Positions 1 to 10,353 of a DNA stretch of 64,000 bases are shown piece by piece (position 1 is the first letter of the stretch; every line of letters begins with the position of its first letter). Source of the DNA: Clostridium sp. BNL1100 (GTDB lineage: Bacteria > Bacillota > Clostridia > Acetivibrionales > DSM-1351). The notes under the pieces are model-generated. The model was given only the letters and a program-made list of their open reading frames with translations, was not told where the DNA came from and did no database searches. Location: NCBI RefSeq assembly GCF_000244875.1, contig NC_016791.1:1733501-1797500 (forward strand). The letters are read 5' to 3'. The position numbers were made by a program, and so were the translations under genes.

Positions 1-2
1 TT

Positions 3-1262
3 AAAGAGCTTGATAAAATTCCTTCGCCATATAGTAACGAATTAATGAAAACAACATTGAATAGAATTGTTTATTACGAATCATCCAGAGGCTGCCCATT
101 TTCCTGTTCCTATTGTATTTCATCTACCTTCAAAGGGACAAGATTCTTTAGTATGGAACGTGTAAAAAGTGATATATGTAGAATTCTTGAGTATAAACCA
201 AGACTTATAAAATTTGTTGACAGGACGTTTAACTGCCATAGGCAAAGGGCAAAAGAAATATTAAGATTCTTAATATCCTTAAATTGTGAAACGGTTTTCC
301 ACTTTGAGGCAGCCGCAGACCTCTTTGACGGTGAGATGCTGGATATACTTAGAAAAGCCCCAAAAGGCAGGATTCAGCTTGAAATAGGAATTCAGACTAT
401 AAACACTCAAACATTGAAGGAAATTGACAGAGTAACGGATATAGACGTGTTGACCGAGAATGTGAAAAAAATCCTGAGCATAGGAAATATCCATGTGCAT
501 CTTGACCTGATAGCAGGTTTGCCTTATGAGGATTTTGAAGGTTTTAAAAAATCCTTTAATTATGTCTATAACCTGAAACCTCACCAGCTTCAACTGGGCT
601 TCCTGAAAATGCTAAAGGGCTCAAGAATACGGGCAGAATCTGAAAAACACGGTTTCTATTTCAGAGACTATGCACCATACGAAATTTTGAAAAATAAGTA
701 TATTTCATATAACGAAATCCTTCTTCTAAAGGACATAGAGGAGGCTTTTGAGAGATATTACAATTCTGGCAGGTTTGATAATTCACTAAACTTTATTGAA
801 GCGGATTGTTTTCCTTCGGATTCATTTATTATGTATGAAAGGTTGGCCCGTTATTGCAGGGAAAACGGATATCTGGATAGACCTGTATCTTATAAAGAAA
901 ATATAAAGATTCTATACAGTTTCTATAAAGACATTTGCATAGATAGTACAGACTTTGAAAAGTTCAGGCAATACATGATACTTGATTTTCTCAGCACAGA
1001 CAGTTCCGGTGCAATTCCGGATTGCCTTAAAAGGGAAGATGATTCTCTGTCTCCCGGTGATATTCACTCTATGCTTAGAAATGGAGAGTTTATTGATAGA
1101 TATCTTCCTCAATACAAAGGTACTCAGGCAAAAAATATTTTGAAAAGAGTATTCTTTGTTAAATTAAATTTATTATATCCATCTGATGAAGTGCTTTTGT
1201 TTGACTATTCATCCAAAGATGAAGTTTCAGGTAAGTATCGGAATGTTTCAGCAAAAATATAA
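3..1262 (+). CDS. Radical SAM protein, 3' part (5' end outside window)
   Basis: The reading frame is open to the left edge of the window, so the ATG at 45 is probably internal and the gene is cut. The visible part opens with the radical SAM cluster motif CPFSCSYC (CxxxCxxC), which would bind the [4Fe-4S] cluster used to cleave S-adenosylmethionine. Following segments (EIGIQTIN, HLDLIAGLPYEDFEGF) fit the TIM-barrel part of the B12-binding radical SAM family, whose cobalamin-binding half would lie upstream, outside the window. The C-terminal 200 residues resemble the accessory domain (DUF4080-like) of that family; this is by eye only. The substrate is unknown. A terminator follows directly. Confidence 0.85.
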   Translation, partial: KELDKIPSPYSNELMKTTLNRIVYYESSRGCPFSCSYCISSTFKGTRFFSMERVKSDICRILEYKPRLIKFVDRTFNCHRQRAKEILRFLISLNCETVFHFEAAADLFDGEMLDILRKAPKGRIQLEIGIQTINTQTLKEIDRVTDIDVLTENVKKILSIGNIHVHLDLIAGLPYEDFEGFKKSFNYVYNLKPHQLQLGFLKMLKGSRIRAESEKHGFYFRDYAPYEILKNKYISYNEILLLKDIEEAFERYYNSGRFDNSLNFIEADCFPSDSFIMYERLARYCRENGYLDRPVSYKENIKILYSFYKDICIDSTDFEKFRQYMILDFLSTDSSGAIPDCLKREDDSLSPGDIHSMLRNGEFIDRYLPQYKGTQAKNILKRVFFVKLNLLYPSDEVLLFDYSSKDEVSGKYRNVSAKI

Positions 1263-1280
1263 ATATCACAATAAGTTTGA

Positions 1281-1326
1281 GAACCCCGATGTCAGAGATG
1301 ACCGACATTCGGGGTTTCTTTTTTCC
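1281..1326 (+). terminator. Rho-independent terminator after the radical SAM gene
   Basis: A GC-rich stem (AACCCCGA-TGTC paired with GACATTCGGGGTT, one bulge) is followed by TTTCTTTTTT. It separates the radical SAM gene from the prkA operon. Confidence 0.85.
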
Positions 1327-1465
1327 CTCTGTATCCTTTTATAAACTGACAAACAGAAAAGTGTGTATTTAATAATATTTTTAAAATGACCACATATATT
1401 TTAAAATGAGAAATGTTTTATAAAATTACTAATTAACTACCACGGCATAAAAGGGAGGGGCTTAA

Positions 1466-3400
1466 ATGACCAAACCGGAATTTGATTTTAGGGAACTGAT
1501 TAAAAGAGACAGAGAGGAACATATACGCAAACAATTTGATGGAATATTCCTGGATTATTTGCAATTAGTTAAATCCAATCCGGAGATTGCCATGCTGTCT
1601 CATCAAAGATTGTATGAGCTTATCAGCTGCAAGGGAGTTGAAGCTGTCAAAACCGAGGAAAATCCAAGGTTAAGAAGAATTTACGGAAACGATATAATTA
1701 AAAAATACACATTCTTTGAAGACGATTTTTTTGGAATTGATAAAACAATAATGAAAATTGTAAGGTATTTCCACTCCGCTGCCATGGCCGGAGAAGAGGC
1801 CAGACAAGTTTTGTATCTGGTGGGGCCTGTGGGGGCAGGTAAATCATCGCTGATGGAAGCACTGAAAAAGGCTTTGGAATCCGCTCCGCCTGTATATTCC
1901 TTGAAAGACTGCCCAATGAGGGAAGAACCACTTCATTTAATTCCAAAGCATCTTCGAAAAGATTTTGAGGAAAAATTAAATGTAAAAATTGAAGGTGATT
2001 TGTGTCCGGTTTGCAGATATCGTTTGAAGAATGAATATAACGGTGAGTATGAAAAGTTTCCGGTTGAATCAACAGGCTTTTCAATTAGGTCAAGAAAGGG
2101 TGTAGGCGTAGTACCTCCGGTAGACCCTAACAACCAGGATACATCAATACTAACCGGAAGCGTTGATATATCAAAAATAGACCTTTATTCAGAAGACGAC
2201 CCAAGGGTACTATCGCTCAATGGTGCTTTTAATGCGGGAAACAGAGGTATTGTGGAATTTATAGAAGTATTCAAAAATGAAACTGAATACCTTCACACCA
2301 TGATAACTGCAACTCAGGAAAAATCCATTCCATCGCCGGGAAAAGGTGCAATGATATATTTCGATGGAGTCATATTGGCTCATTCCAATGAAGCAGAATG
2401 GAACAAATTCAAGTCAGACCATACAAATGAAGCAATTCTGGACAGAATTGTAAGAATTGAGGTACCCTACTGCCTTGAACTAAACGAGGAAATAAAAATA
2501 TATAAGAAAATGCTATCAAAGAGCAAATTCAAGGCACACATAGCACCTCATACCATAGAAATTGCATCCATGTTTGCAATACTGACCAGATTAAGCCCAT
2601 CCAACAAGGTAGACCCGCTTACCAAGCTTAAAATATACAACGGTGAAGAAATTCTGGAAAAAGGAATGACTCGTAAAATAGATATATTTGAGCTTCGTGA
2701 AGAAGCACCCAGGGAGGGCATGACGGGCATATCGACCAGATTTATAATGAAAGCTCTTGATACTGCATTGTCCGAATCGGAGAATGATTGTATAAATCCA
2801 ATTGCGGTTATGGAAGCTTTGATAAAATCCGTAAAAGAGCTTGGAATCGGGGATGACGAAAAAGAACGTTATTTAAGGCTTATATATGATTCAGTAAAGA
2901 AGGAATACAATAAAATTCTGGAAAAAGAGGTTACAAAGGCGTTTATCCATGGATACAGAGAGCAGGCTGAAAGTCTTTTCAACAATTACCTTGACCACGC
3001 AGAGGCTTTTGTCAACAAGACCAAGATAAAAGATAAGAACACAGGTGAGGAGCTGGAGCCGGATGAAAAATTTATGCGTTCCATTGAAGAACAGATAGGT
3101 ATCTCAGATACTGCGGTAAAGGGGTTCAGGTCGGATGTCACCGCATATATGTTCTTTGTTATGAGAAATGGGGGAAGTCTGGATTATACAAGCTATGAGC
3201 CTTTGAAGGATGCAATAGAGAAAAAGCTGACTGCATCCGTTCGAGATTTAAGCAGGATTATAACACAGGCAAAAGTAAGGGATAAGGAACAGACCCAGAA
3301 ATACAACACAATGGTTGAGGAAATGAAGAAGAACGGCTACTGCGACCACTGCTGCAATGTCATATTGAAATATGCTGCAAACAATCTGTGGAAGGATTAA
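1466..3400 (+). CDS. prkA: PrkA-type serine protein kinase / AAA ATPase
   Basis: This 644-residue protein matches the PrkA (YeaG) family in length and layout. The N-terminal AAA-type module has a Walker A motif GPVGAGKSS at about residue 120, and the C-terminal third is the domain historically called kinase-like. In Bacillus PrkA acts in sporulation. It is the first gene of the conserved prkA-yhbH-spoVR cluster: the next start lies only 14 bases after its stop. The ATG at 1466 has a good ribosome site (GGGAGGGG). The biochemical activity of the family (kinase versus protease) is not settled by this sequence. No promoter was identified with certainty in 1327-1465, which is very AT rich. Confidence 0.93.
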   Translation: MTKPEFDFRELIKRDREEHIRKQFDGIFLDYLQLVKSNPEIAMLSHQRLYELISCKGVEAVKTEENPRLRRIYGNDIIKKYTFFEDDFFGIDKTIMKIVRYFHSAAMAGEEARQVLYLVGPVGAGKSSLMEALKKALESAPPVYSLKDCPMREEPLHLIPKHLRKDFEEKLNVKIEGDLCPVCRYRLKNEYNGEYEKFPVESTGFSIRSRKGVGVVPPVDPNNQDTSILTGSVDISKIDLYSEDDPRVLSLNGAFNAGNRGIVEFIEVFKNETEYLHTMITATQEKSIPSPGKGAMIYFDGVILAHSNEAEWNKFKSDHTNEAILDRIVRIEVPYCLELNEEIKIYKKMLSKSKFKAHIAPHTIEIASMFAILTRLSPSNKVDPLTKLKIYNGEEILEKGMTRKIDIFELREEAPREGMTGISTRFIMKALDTALSESENDCINPIAVMEALIKSVKELGIGDDEKERYLRLIYDSVKKEYNKILEKEVTKAFIHGYREQAESLFNNYLDHAEAFVNKTKIKDKNTGEELEPDEKFMRSIEEQIGISDTAVKGFRSDVTAYMFFVMRNGGSLDYTSYEPLKDAIEKKLTASVRDLSRIITQAKVRDKEQTQKYNTMVEEMKKNGYCDHCCNVILKYAANNLWKD

Positions 3401-3414
3401 TTGGAGGGTCAAGT

Positions 3415-4611
3415 ATGGCTATTTTCAGAGACTGCAGTAACATCGGCAAAGACAGGTCAGCCGAAGATAGAAGGAGACACAGGGAACTTGTTGAGGAATC
3501 CATAAAGAAGAATCTAGGCAGTATTATTGCAGAAGAAAGCATAATAGGCAAAAGTAAGGATAAGAAAATCAAGATTCCCATAAAAGGAATAAAGGAATTC
3601 CAGTTTATATATGGCAAATCCAAGCCCGGCGTAGGAGCAGGTGACGGTAATGAAAAAAGGGGCGATAAATTTGCGGGAGAGGCACAGGAAGGAAAAGGCA
3701 AGGGAGGTGCCGGAAATCAGGAAGGAGAAGAGGTTTTTGAGACAGAGATAACCATTGAAGAGGTAATAAAATACCTTTTTGACGACATGAACCTTCCCGA
3801 TATTGATAAAAAGCAGCTATCCCAGTTGGAGGAAAAAAGCTACAGAAAGCTTGGTTACCAGCATAAAGGTATTCCTCCGAGACTTGCCAAAAAACGCTCA
3901 GTCATTGAAAAAATAAAGCGTAAACAAGCATCCAAAAGGTCTGAAGATGGAGAGGATACTACATATGATAAAGAGGAAGCTGAAGAAAGGTTTCCATTTA
4001 TAGAAGAGGATTTAAGGTATTACAGAATCAAAGAGGATAACAAAAGGGATTATAATGCAGTTGTGCTGTGTATTATGGATGTTTCGGGTTCAATGGATCA
4101 AACAAAAAAATATCTGGCAAGAAGCTTTTATTTCCTTTTGTATCAATTCCTGCGATTGAAATATGCCAACGTGGATGTTGTTTTCATAGCTCACACAACA
4201 ACTGCAAAGGAAGTAAACGAAAGAGAGTTTTTCCACCGGGGTGAATCCGGTGGAACCTACATCAGCAGCGGATATGACAAAGCACTGGAAATTATTGCAG
4301 AAAGATATAGTCCTACCAACTGGAACATTTATGCTTTCCACTGTAGTGACGGAGACAACTGGTCTGAAGATAATAAAAGAGCTGTAGAAAGTGCTAACAA
4401 GCTTTGTGAGGTATGCAATCTGTTCGGCTATGGAGAAATAGTACCCGGTTATTACAATATAGGCAGTACCATAAAAAACGAATTTCAGACCAAGATTAAA
4501 AGTAAGAACTTTGCAGCTATTAATATCAATAAAAAAGAGGATGTCCTTCCGGCACTTAAAAAGCTCCTTGATAAAGCAAGCGACAGGGACGAGAAGGCGA
4601 TTTTAAATTAG
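3415..4611 (+). CDS. yhbH: YhbH/YeaH family sporulation protein (DUF444, VWA-like)
   Basis: A 398-residue protein of the YhbH family. An in-frame GTG at 3388 overlaps prkA, but the ATG at 3415 has GGAGG seven bases upstream and gives the usual N-terminus, so it is preferred. The N-terminal half is charged and glycine-rich around residues 75-105, suggesting disorder. The C-terminal half is a von Willebrand A-like domain with a metal-site motif MDVSGSMD near residue 221. YhbH is encoded with PrkA and SpoVR in most spore formers and also in enterobacteria (yeaGH-ycgB), so it probably works in the same stress or sporulation pathway. The partner molecule is unknown. Confidence 0.93.
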   Translation: MAIFRDCSNIGKDRSAEDRRRHRELVEESIKKNLGSIIAEESIIGKSKDKKIKIPIKGIKEFQFIYGKSKPGVGAGDGNEKRGDKFAGEAQEGKGKGGAGNQEGEEVFETEITIEEVIKYLFDDMNLPDIDKKQLSQLEEKSYRKLGYQHKGIPPRLAKKRSVIEKIKRKQASKRSEDGEDTTYDKEEAEERFPFIEEDLRYYRIKEDNKRDYNAVVLCIMDVSGSMDQTKKYLARSFYFLLYQFLRLKYANVDVVFIAHTTTAKEVNEREFFHRGESGGTYISSGYDKALEIIAERYSPTNWNIYAFHCSDGDNWSEDNKRAVESANKLCEVCNLFGYGEIVPGYYNIGSTIKNEFQTKIKSKNFAAININKKEDVLPALKKLLDKASDRDEKAILN

Positions 4612-4648
4612 ATTAAATATTAAATAAATCGGGAGGAATAAAAAGCTA

Positions 4649-6037
4649 ATGGCGGATTTTAGTTTAAAGGAGCTGGAATACTGGAATGAGCGTATAGAAA
4701 AAATAGCGGTGGAAAGCGGCCTGAACTTTTATAATCAGGAATTTGAAATAATAAACTATGAAGATATGATAGGCTATGAATCATACGTAGGAATGCCATC
4801 CCACTATCCCCACTGGAGTTACGGAAAATCTTACGAGAGGATTAAAACTCTACATAAATATAATCTTACAGGACTTCCGTATGAAATGGTTATAAACTCC
4901 AACCCGTGTATAGCCTACCTGATGAAGGATAATTCACTTCTTGTTCAGATACTTACAATAGCACATGTATATGCACATAATGATTTTTTCAAAAATAACA
5001 GGCTTTTCAATAAAGGAACAAAAGCTGAGTATGCAGTAGAGACCTTTAAAAACCATGCGAACCGTATACGTGATTATATCTCTGATCCGAGCATCGGTTA
5101 TGCAAAAGTCGAAAAGATTCTTAATGCAGCACATGCTATAAAACTGCAAACGGAAAGGATAATTGACTTCCGCAATAATAAAAAGGAAAAAGAGAAATCA
5201 AAATCCGCTTTATCTGAACATAAATCTGATTTTCCGAATCTTGAAAGGTACTCCGGAAATGAAAGGAAGGATGACACTGAGTCTGGCAGTCAGGAAATAA
5301 AAATACCGGAGGAGCCTCAGGAGGACATACTAAGCTTTATTGAAGAATATGGCCGTTTGCAGGACTGGGAAAAGGATATACTTTCTATTGTAAGAGAAGA
5401 AGCCCAGTACTTTATACCACAGATTGAAACAAAAATAATGAATGAGGGTTGGGCCAGTTTCTGGCATTTTACCATATTAAACAAGCTTGAACTTCCTCAG
5501 AATATGCATTTTGAATTCTTAAGAAAACACAATGAGGTAATCAGGCCTTTAAAATCAAGTATAAATCCTTATTTCATAGGATATAAAATCATTGAGAACC
5601 TATATAATACACAGGGTATAGATAAAATATTTGAGGTAAGGGAAAACGAGAGAGATCAATCTTTTATCAGAAGATACCTGACGCAGGAATTATGCGGTGA
5701 AATGAATCTTTTTGAATATATAGCTACGGGAAACGATTATATGATTTCAGAGGTTTCAGATGATGAGGGCTGGAAAAAGGTAAGGGATACTTTGTGCAAT
5801 ACAGTGGGTATTGGGAGTATTCCTACAATAAAAGTAACTGAATGGAGCACAAAGGAGAATACTTTATTCCTTGAACACGAATTCGACGGGCGTGAACTGG
5901 AATTGAGCTACGCTTATGAAACCCTTAAACATCTTGTGGATTTATGGAAGGGAAAAGTCGTATTGACTACACACCTGGAAGAAAAGAAGAAAAATATATC
6001 ATGTGATGAAATGAAAAGGATATCGCTGTACACTTGA
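4649..6037 (+). CDS. spoVR: SpoVR family protein
   Basis: A 462-residue protein of the SpoVR/YcgB family, recognised from its N-terminal region (FYNQEFEIINYEDM, GMPSHYPHW) and the central segment NEGWASFWH, all family hallmarks. In B. subtilis SpoVR contributes to spore cortex formation. It is the last gene of the prkA-yhbH-spoVR set, 37 bases after yhbH, with ribosome site GGGAGG and ATG at 4649. A stretch around residues 175-225 is rich in Lys, Glu and Ser and is probably a flexible linker. No transmembrane segment is visible. Confidence 0.93.
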   Translation: MADFSLKELEYWNERIEKIAVESGLNFYNQEFEIINYEDMIGYESYVGMPSHYPHWSYGKSYERIKTLHKYNLTGLPYEMVINSNPCIAYLMKDNSLLVQILTIAHVYAHNDFFKNNRLFNKGTKAEYAVETFKNHANRIRDYISDPSIGYAKVEKILNAAHAIKLQTERIIDFRNNKKEKEKSKSALSEHKSDFPNLERYSGNERKDDTESGSQEIKIPEEPQEDILSFIEEYGRLQDWEKDILSIVREEAQYFIPQIETKIMNEGWASFWHFTILNKLELPQNMHFEFLRKHNEVIRPLKSSINPYFIGYKIIENLYNTQGIDKIFEVRENERDQSFIRRYLTQELCGEMNLFEYIATGNDYMISEVSDDEGWKKVRDTLCNTVGIGSIPTIKVTEWSTKENTLFLEHEFDGRELELSYAYETLKHLVDLWKGKVVLTTHLEEKKKNISCDEMKRISLYT

Positions 6038-6062
6038 GATAGAGCCACTTTCATAAAACTTG

Positions 6063-6089
6063 TTAGCACTCTTATTGGTTGAGTGCTAA
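6063..6089 (+). promoter_or_regulatory. CIRCE operator (HrcA binding site) upstream of htpG
   Basis: A perfect TTAGCACTC-N9-GAGTGCTAA inverted repeat, the classical CIRCE element bound by the heat-shock repressor HrcA. It sits just upstream of the likely -35 box of htpG rather than downstream of the promoter. Confidence 0.95.
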
Positions 6090-6096
6090 AAAATAC

Positions 6097-6125
6097 TTGA
6101 AACTTTACACTATTCGAGTTATATT
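6097..6125 (+). promoter_or_regulatory. Probable SigA-type promoter of htpG
   Basis: TTGAAA at 6097-6102, a 17-base spacer, and TATATT at 6120-6125, followed by the ribosome site GGAGG at 6149 and the htpG ATG at 6161. Confidence 0.65.
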
Positions 6126-6160
6126 ATTAATAGTGTAAAAAATGAAGTGGAGGTAATATT

Positions 6161-8053
6161 ATGAAACACGAAAGCGGAAGTATTTCAATAAATACGGAAA
6201 ACATATTTCCAATAATTAAAAAGTGGTTGTACTCTGAAAAGGACATATTTATAAGGGAACTTGTGTCAAATGCAAGTGATGCCATTAGCAAAATGAAAAA
6301 ACTTGATGCTATGGGAGAAGCCGAACTGCCCGAAGGTAATAAATTTGAAATAAAGGTCATTGTCAATAAAAATGATAAGACCATAAAAGTAATAGATAAC
6401 GGATTGGGAATGACAGAGGAAGAAGTAAAAAAATATATAAATCAGATTGCTTTTTCAGGAGCAGTCGATTTTCTTGAAAAATACAAGGACAAGTCAGACG
6501 ACGGGCAAATCATAGGTCACTTTGGACTTGGATTTTATTCGGCATTTATGGTATCACAGCGCGTTCAGATTGACACACTTTCATATCAAAAAGATGCAGC
6601 TGCTGTAAAGTGGGTAAGTGATGGAGGAACAGAATTTGAAATGTCAGATTCCGACAGGAATGAGAGAGGAACAACAATAACTCTCTATCTGGCTGATGAC
6701 AGTCTGGAATTTACGGAAGAATTCACAATGAGAACTACCCTCGAGAAATATTTTGCCTTCCTGCCATATGAACTATATCTTGAGGATGCTGCAAAGGTAG
6801 AAGAAAAGAAAGAAGAAACAAAAGAAGGCGAAGAAACGCCAGATTCAGAGCCTAAAAAGCCTGAACCTTTAAATGATACACAGCCTCTTTGGCTGAAAAA
6901 TCCAAAGGACTGTACAGACGAAGAGTATAAGCAGTTCTATTCAAAAGTGTTCCATGACTTTAATGAACCGCTTTTCTGGATACATTTAAATATGGATTAC
7001 CCATTCAACCTAAAGGGTATACTTTATTTCCCTAAGCTCAAACACGAATTTGAGACTAACGAAGGGCAGATAAAGCTTTACTATAATCAGGTATTTGTTG
7101 CGGACAATATAAAAGAGGTAATTCCTGAATTTTTACTGTTATTAAAAGGTGTGCTGGATTGTCCTGATTTGCCCTTGAATGTTTCAAGAAGTTTCTTGCA
7201 GAACGATGGTTATGTAAACAAGATTTCCACTCACATAACAAAGAAGGTTGCAGACAAGCTTACATCCATATTTGAGAATGACCGGGAAAACTATAATAAA
7301 TACTGGGATGACATAAATCCATTCGTTAAATATGGCTGTTTACGTGAAGAAAAATTCTATGACAGAGTCAAGGATGTACTTATATTCAAGTCAACCAAAG
7401 GAGGATACACTACTCTCAAGGAATATCTCGAAAACAATAAGGACAAACATGAGAACAAAGTATTCTATGTTTCAGATGAAAATCAGCAGGCTCAGTATAT
7501 CAAGCTTTTTAATGAAAACGGAATGGAAGCGGTAATACTTACAAATATGATTGACAATCACTTTATGTCTCTCCTTGAAAGCAAAGGCGCAGGCCTGCAG
7601 TTTAACAGAATAGATGCTGATATTTCTGAAAGCATGAAGCACGAGAACACAGGTATTCCTGAAGCTGAAGTCAGCTATCTTGAAAATTTATTCAAGGAAA
7701 CTGTAAATGATGAAAAACTTAAAATACAGGTTGAATCCTTGAAAAATGAAACTATACCGGCTGTAGTACTGCTGTCAGAGCAGTCAAGAAGAATGCAGGA
7801 AATGAGTAAGATGTTCGGGGGAATGGATATGGGTCATATGTTCCCAAAAGAACAGACTCTTGTGTTGAACTCTTCAAATAAACTCGTAAAGGCATTACTT
7901 GATTTAAAAGAAAAGGATGAAAGAAAAGAAGATGTGAAACTGGTAAGCGAACATATATATGATTTAGCCATGATGAGTCACCAGACTTTGGGGCCTGATG
8001 CAATGGCCAAATTTATACAAAGAAGTAATGAAATATTGATAAAAGTTCTTTAA
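6161..8053 (+). CDS. htpG: Chaperone HtpG (Hsp90)
   Basis: A 630-residue Hsp90-family chaperone. The N-terminal GHKL ATPase domain shows RELVSNASDAISK (Mg/ATP box), DNGLGMT and GHFGLGFYSAFMV; the middle and C-terminal dimerisation domains follow at normal length. An acidic and lysine-rich linker at about residues 205-235 resembles the charged linker of Hsp90s. It acts in the cytosol on late folding intermediates. The perfect CIRCE upstream implies HrcA repression, which differs from the situation described for B. subtilis htpG. A terminator follows, so it is probably monocistronic. Confidence 0.97.
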   Translation: MKHESGSISINTENIFPIIKKWLYSEKDIFIRELVSNASDAISKMKKLDAMGEAELPEGNKFEIKVIVNKNDKTIKVIDNGLGMTEEEVKKYINQIAFSGAVDFLEKYKDKSDDGQIIGHFGLGFYSAFMVSQRVQIDTLSYQKDAAAVKWVSDGGTEFEMSDSDRNERGTTITLYLADDSLEFTEEFTMRTTLEKYFAFLPYELYLEDAAKVEEKKEETKEGEETPDSEPKKPEPLNDTQPLWLKNPKDCTDEEYKQFYSKVFHDFNEPLFWIHLNMDYPFNLKGILYFPKLKHEFETNEGQIKLYYNQVFVADNIKEVIPEFLLLLKGVLDCPDLPLNVSRSFLQNDGYVNKISTHITKKVADKLTSIFENDRENYNKYWDDINPFVKYGCLREEKFYDRVKDVLIFKSTKGGYTTLKEYLENNKDKHENKVFYVSDENQQAQYIKLFNENGMEAVILTNMIDNHFMSLLESKGAGLQFNRIDADISESMKHENTGIPEAEVSYLENLFKETVNDEKLKIQVESLKNETIPAVVLLSEQSRRMQEMSKMFGGMDMGHMFPKEQTLVLNSSNKLVKALLDLKEKDERKEDVKLVSEHIYDLAMMSHQTLGPDAMAKFIQRSNEILIKVL

Positions 8054-8070
8054 TATAAAAAAACGGCAAG

Positions 8071-8110
8071 CAAAAACCCGGATGGCATTAAATGGCTATC
8101 CGGGTTTTAT
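8071..8110. terminator. Bidirectional terminator between htpG and the acyl-CoA synthetase gene
   Basis: Stem AAACCCGGAT...ATCCGGGTTT with A-rich and T-rich flanks; it lies between two convergent genes and can serve both. Confidence 0.8.
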
Positions 8111-8120
8111 ATATGATTTT

Positions 8121-9779
8121 CTATTTATCTTTATCTGTCTGTCTTATTTCAACACGTCTTATTTTTCCACTTATGGTTTTAGGAAGCTCATTTACAAACT
8201 CAATGATTCTTGGATATTTGTAAGGTGCCGTAACCCTCTTTACATGATCCTGAAGTTCCTTAACCAGTTCGTCACTTGGAGTATAGTTCTTAGCAAGTAT
8301 AACCGTAGCTTTAACAATCTGACCTCTGATAGGGTCAGGAACAGCAGTTATGGCACATTCCAAAACTGCAGGATGTTCAAGCAAAGCACTTTCAACCTCA
8401 AAAGGCCCAATTCTGTAACCTGAGCTTTTAATTACATCATCAGCTCTGCCCACAAACCAGAGATAGCCGTCTTCATCACGCCACGCCATATCGCCTGTAT
8501 AATAAATACCATCATGCCATACGCTCTTAGTAAGTGCCTCGTCTCTGTAGTAGCCACCGAACATACCGGCAGGTTTCCTTTTGGTAGTCCTAACAACAAT
8601 CTGGCCTTCTTCACCATCCTGACATGAATTTCCGTTGTCATCAAGAAGGTCTATATCGTATCCCGGAGACGGCTTACCCATTGACCCCGGCTTTGGCTCC
8701 ATCCAAGGGAAAGTACCTACTGTAACAGTCAATTCTGTCTGACCGAAGGCTTCCATTAGCTTTATGCCAGTAGCCTTGTAAAATTGGCTGTATACCTCGG
8801 GATTAAGAGGTTCTCCTGCAACAGTGCAATATTTCAGACTGCTTAAATCAAACTTGGAGAGATCTTCCTTTATAAAAAATCTATAAATTGTAGGAGGAGC
8901 ACAAAAAGAAGTAACATGGTGCTTTGAAATAACCTCAAGAAGTTCCTTTGGAACAAACTTATCAAAGTCATATACAAATACGGCACACCCTGATAACCAT
9001 TGGCCATATATTTTGCCCCATACGGCTTTAGCCCAGCCTGTATCGGCAACAGTCAGATGCAGGCCGCCTTCAGAAACATTCTGCCAGTATCTGGCTGTAA
9101 GGATATGTCCCAAAGGATATTCGTAATCGTGCTGAACCATCTTTGGCATACCTGTAGTACCCGACGTAAAGTATAGCAATGATATGTCGCTGTTGTGAGA
9201 GCCTGAATCTCCCTGAGGCCTTTGAAATTCACTGGAAGCTTCTTCAATGCCGGATGAAAAATCCAACCAGCCATCCTTGGTACCATTAATCAATGCCTTA
9301 TATTTTACGGTTGGTGTTTTACTTGCGGAATCTTCTATATGCTTTACAACCTCTGGTTCGTTAACACAAACGATCATTTTTATATCTGCTGCATTAGCTC
9401 TATAAACTATATCCTTTGAAGTGAGCAGATGAGTAGCCGGAATTGTAACGGCACCCAGCTTGTGCAAAGCCAGAATACAGAACCAGAACTCATAGCGTCT
9501 TTTTAGTATAAGCATTACAGGGTCGCCCCTTTTAATACCCAATGACTTAAAAAAGTTAGCTGTCTTATCGCTATACTCTTTTAACTGACCGAAGGTGAAC
9601 GTTTCTTCGGCTCCCGATTTATCACACCATACTATTGCTACCTTATCTGGTGTTGTCCTTGCATATTCATCAACAACGTCATATGCAAAATTAAAGTTCT
9701 CAGGTACATTTATTTTAAAGTTCTCGTAAAAATCCTCATAAGATGTAAAGTCTACCCGAGATAAGTATTTTTCCAACAT
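8121..9779 (-). CDS. AMP-forming acyl-CoA synthetase (acetyl-/medium-chain type)
   Basis: A 552-residue member of the ANL superfamily that activates a carboxylic acid with ATP to the acyl-adenylate and then forms the CoA thioester. Visible motifs are the phosphate-binding loop [16 protein letters not shown], the adenylate motif [18 protein letters not shown] with the hinge, and the C-terminal catalytic lysine region [10 protein letters not shown]. The sequence resembles the acetyl-CoA synthetase / medium-chain ligase branch; the exact acid cannot be read from it. It is the second gene of a minus-strand operon: the XRE-cupin regulator ends 19 bases upstream, suggesting that the regulator senses the substrate or product of this enzyme. 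Confidence 0.9.
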   Translation of the reverse strand: MLEKYLSRVDFTSYEDFYENFKINVPENFNFAYDVVDEYARTTPDKVAIVWCDKSGAEETFTFGQLKEYSDKTANFFKSLGIKRGDPVMLILKRRYEFWFCILALHKLGAVTIPATHLLTSKDIVYRANAADIKMIVCVNEPEVVKHIEDSASKTPTVKYKALINGTKDGWLDFSSGIEEASSEFQRPQGDSGSHNSDISLLYFTSGTTGMPKMVQHDYEYPLGHILTARYWQNVSEGGLHLTVADTGWAKAVWGKIYGQWLSGCAVFVYDFDKFVPKELLEVISKHHVTSFCAPPTIYRFFIKEDLSKFDLSSLKYCTVAGEPLNPEVYSQFYKATGIKLMEAFGQTELTVTVGTFPWMEPKPGSMGKPSPGYDIDLLDDNGNSCQDGEEGQIVVRTTKRKPAGMFGGYYRDEALTKSVWHDGIYYTGDMAWRDEDGYLWFVGRADDVIKSSGYRIGPFEVESALLEHPAVLECAITAVPDPIRGQIVKATVILAKNYTPSDELVKELQDHVKRVTAPYKYPRIIEFVNELPKTISGKIRRVEIRQTDKDK

Positions 9780-9798
9780 TACTTACTCCCCCTGATAC

Positions 9799-10353
9799 CT
9801 AAAGAATAATTGCCAGAAATCTGGCTTTTTTACCATTCATAGCTTTCATTCCGTGACTTGCTGAAGAATCAAAATAAACTGAGTCACCTTCATTCATAAC
9901 AAGCTCACGTCCATTAATTATTATTTTAAGAGTTCCTTCTATAATATAGTTAAATTCCTGTCCTTTATGGGAATTAAAGTGTACAGGTGAATCAGAAGCC
10001 TCCGGCTCAACAGTTACAATAAAAGGCTCAGCCTTTTTCCCGACAAAATTGTAAGCAAGGCTGTGATATTTATAATGTTCGCGTCTTTCAACACTTACAC
10101 CTTTTCCATCCCGAACAAGCTGATAAGTATGAAGTTTTGGAGCATCTCCCGTAATTATTGCTGAAAGTTCGACATTAAACTTATTTGCTATTTGATAAAG
10201 AAAACTTACCGGAATATCGGTTTCACCGCTTTCGTATGACCTATAAGCTTCTTCAGAAATTTTAAGCTCTGCTGCAAGTGCTTCAACAGTAATTTCAGAT
10301 ATTTCTCTTAACTCTTTTATTCGTGAAGCAATTAATCTGATTTGTTCAGACAT
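9799..10353 (-). CDS. XRE-family transcriptional regulator with cupin sensor domain
   Basis: A 184-residue protein with an N-terminal helix-turn-helix (about residues 8-62: SRIKELREISEITVEALAAE and following) and a C-terminal cupin barrel (about 110-180, with HFNSHKGQEFNYIIEG and EGDSVYFDSSASHG). Such regulators bind a small ligand in the cupin fold and control adjacent metabolic genes. Here the adjacent gene is an acyl-CoA synthetase read in the same direction after 19 bases, so co-transcription and local control are likely. ATG at 10353 with an acceptable ribosome site (GGAAGGTG). Confidence 0.88.
   Translation of the reverse strand: MSEQIRLIASRIKELREISEITVEALAAELKISEEAYRSYESGETDIPVSFLYQIANKFNVELSAIITGDAPKLHTYQLVRDGKGVSVERREHYKYHSLAYNFVGKKAEPFIVTVEPEASDSPVHFNSHKGQEFNYIIEGTLKIIINGRELVMNEGDSVYFDSSASHGMKAMNGKKARFLAIIL

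Noticed and set aside
3388-3414. GTG start of yhbH overlapping prkA
   Set aside because: No ribosome site in front of it, while the ATG at 3415 is well placed behind GGAGG and gives the usual N-terminus.
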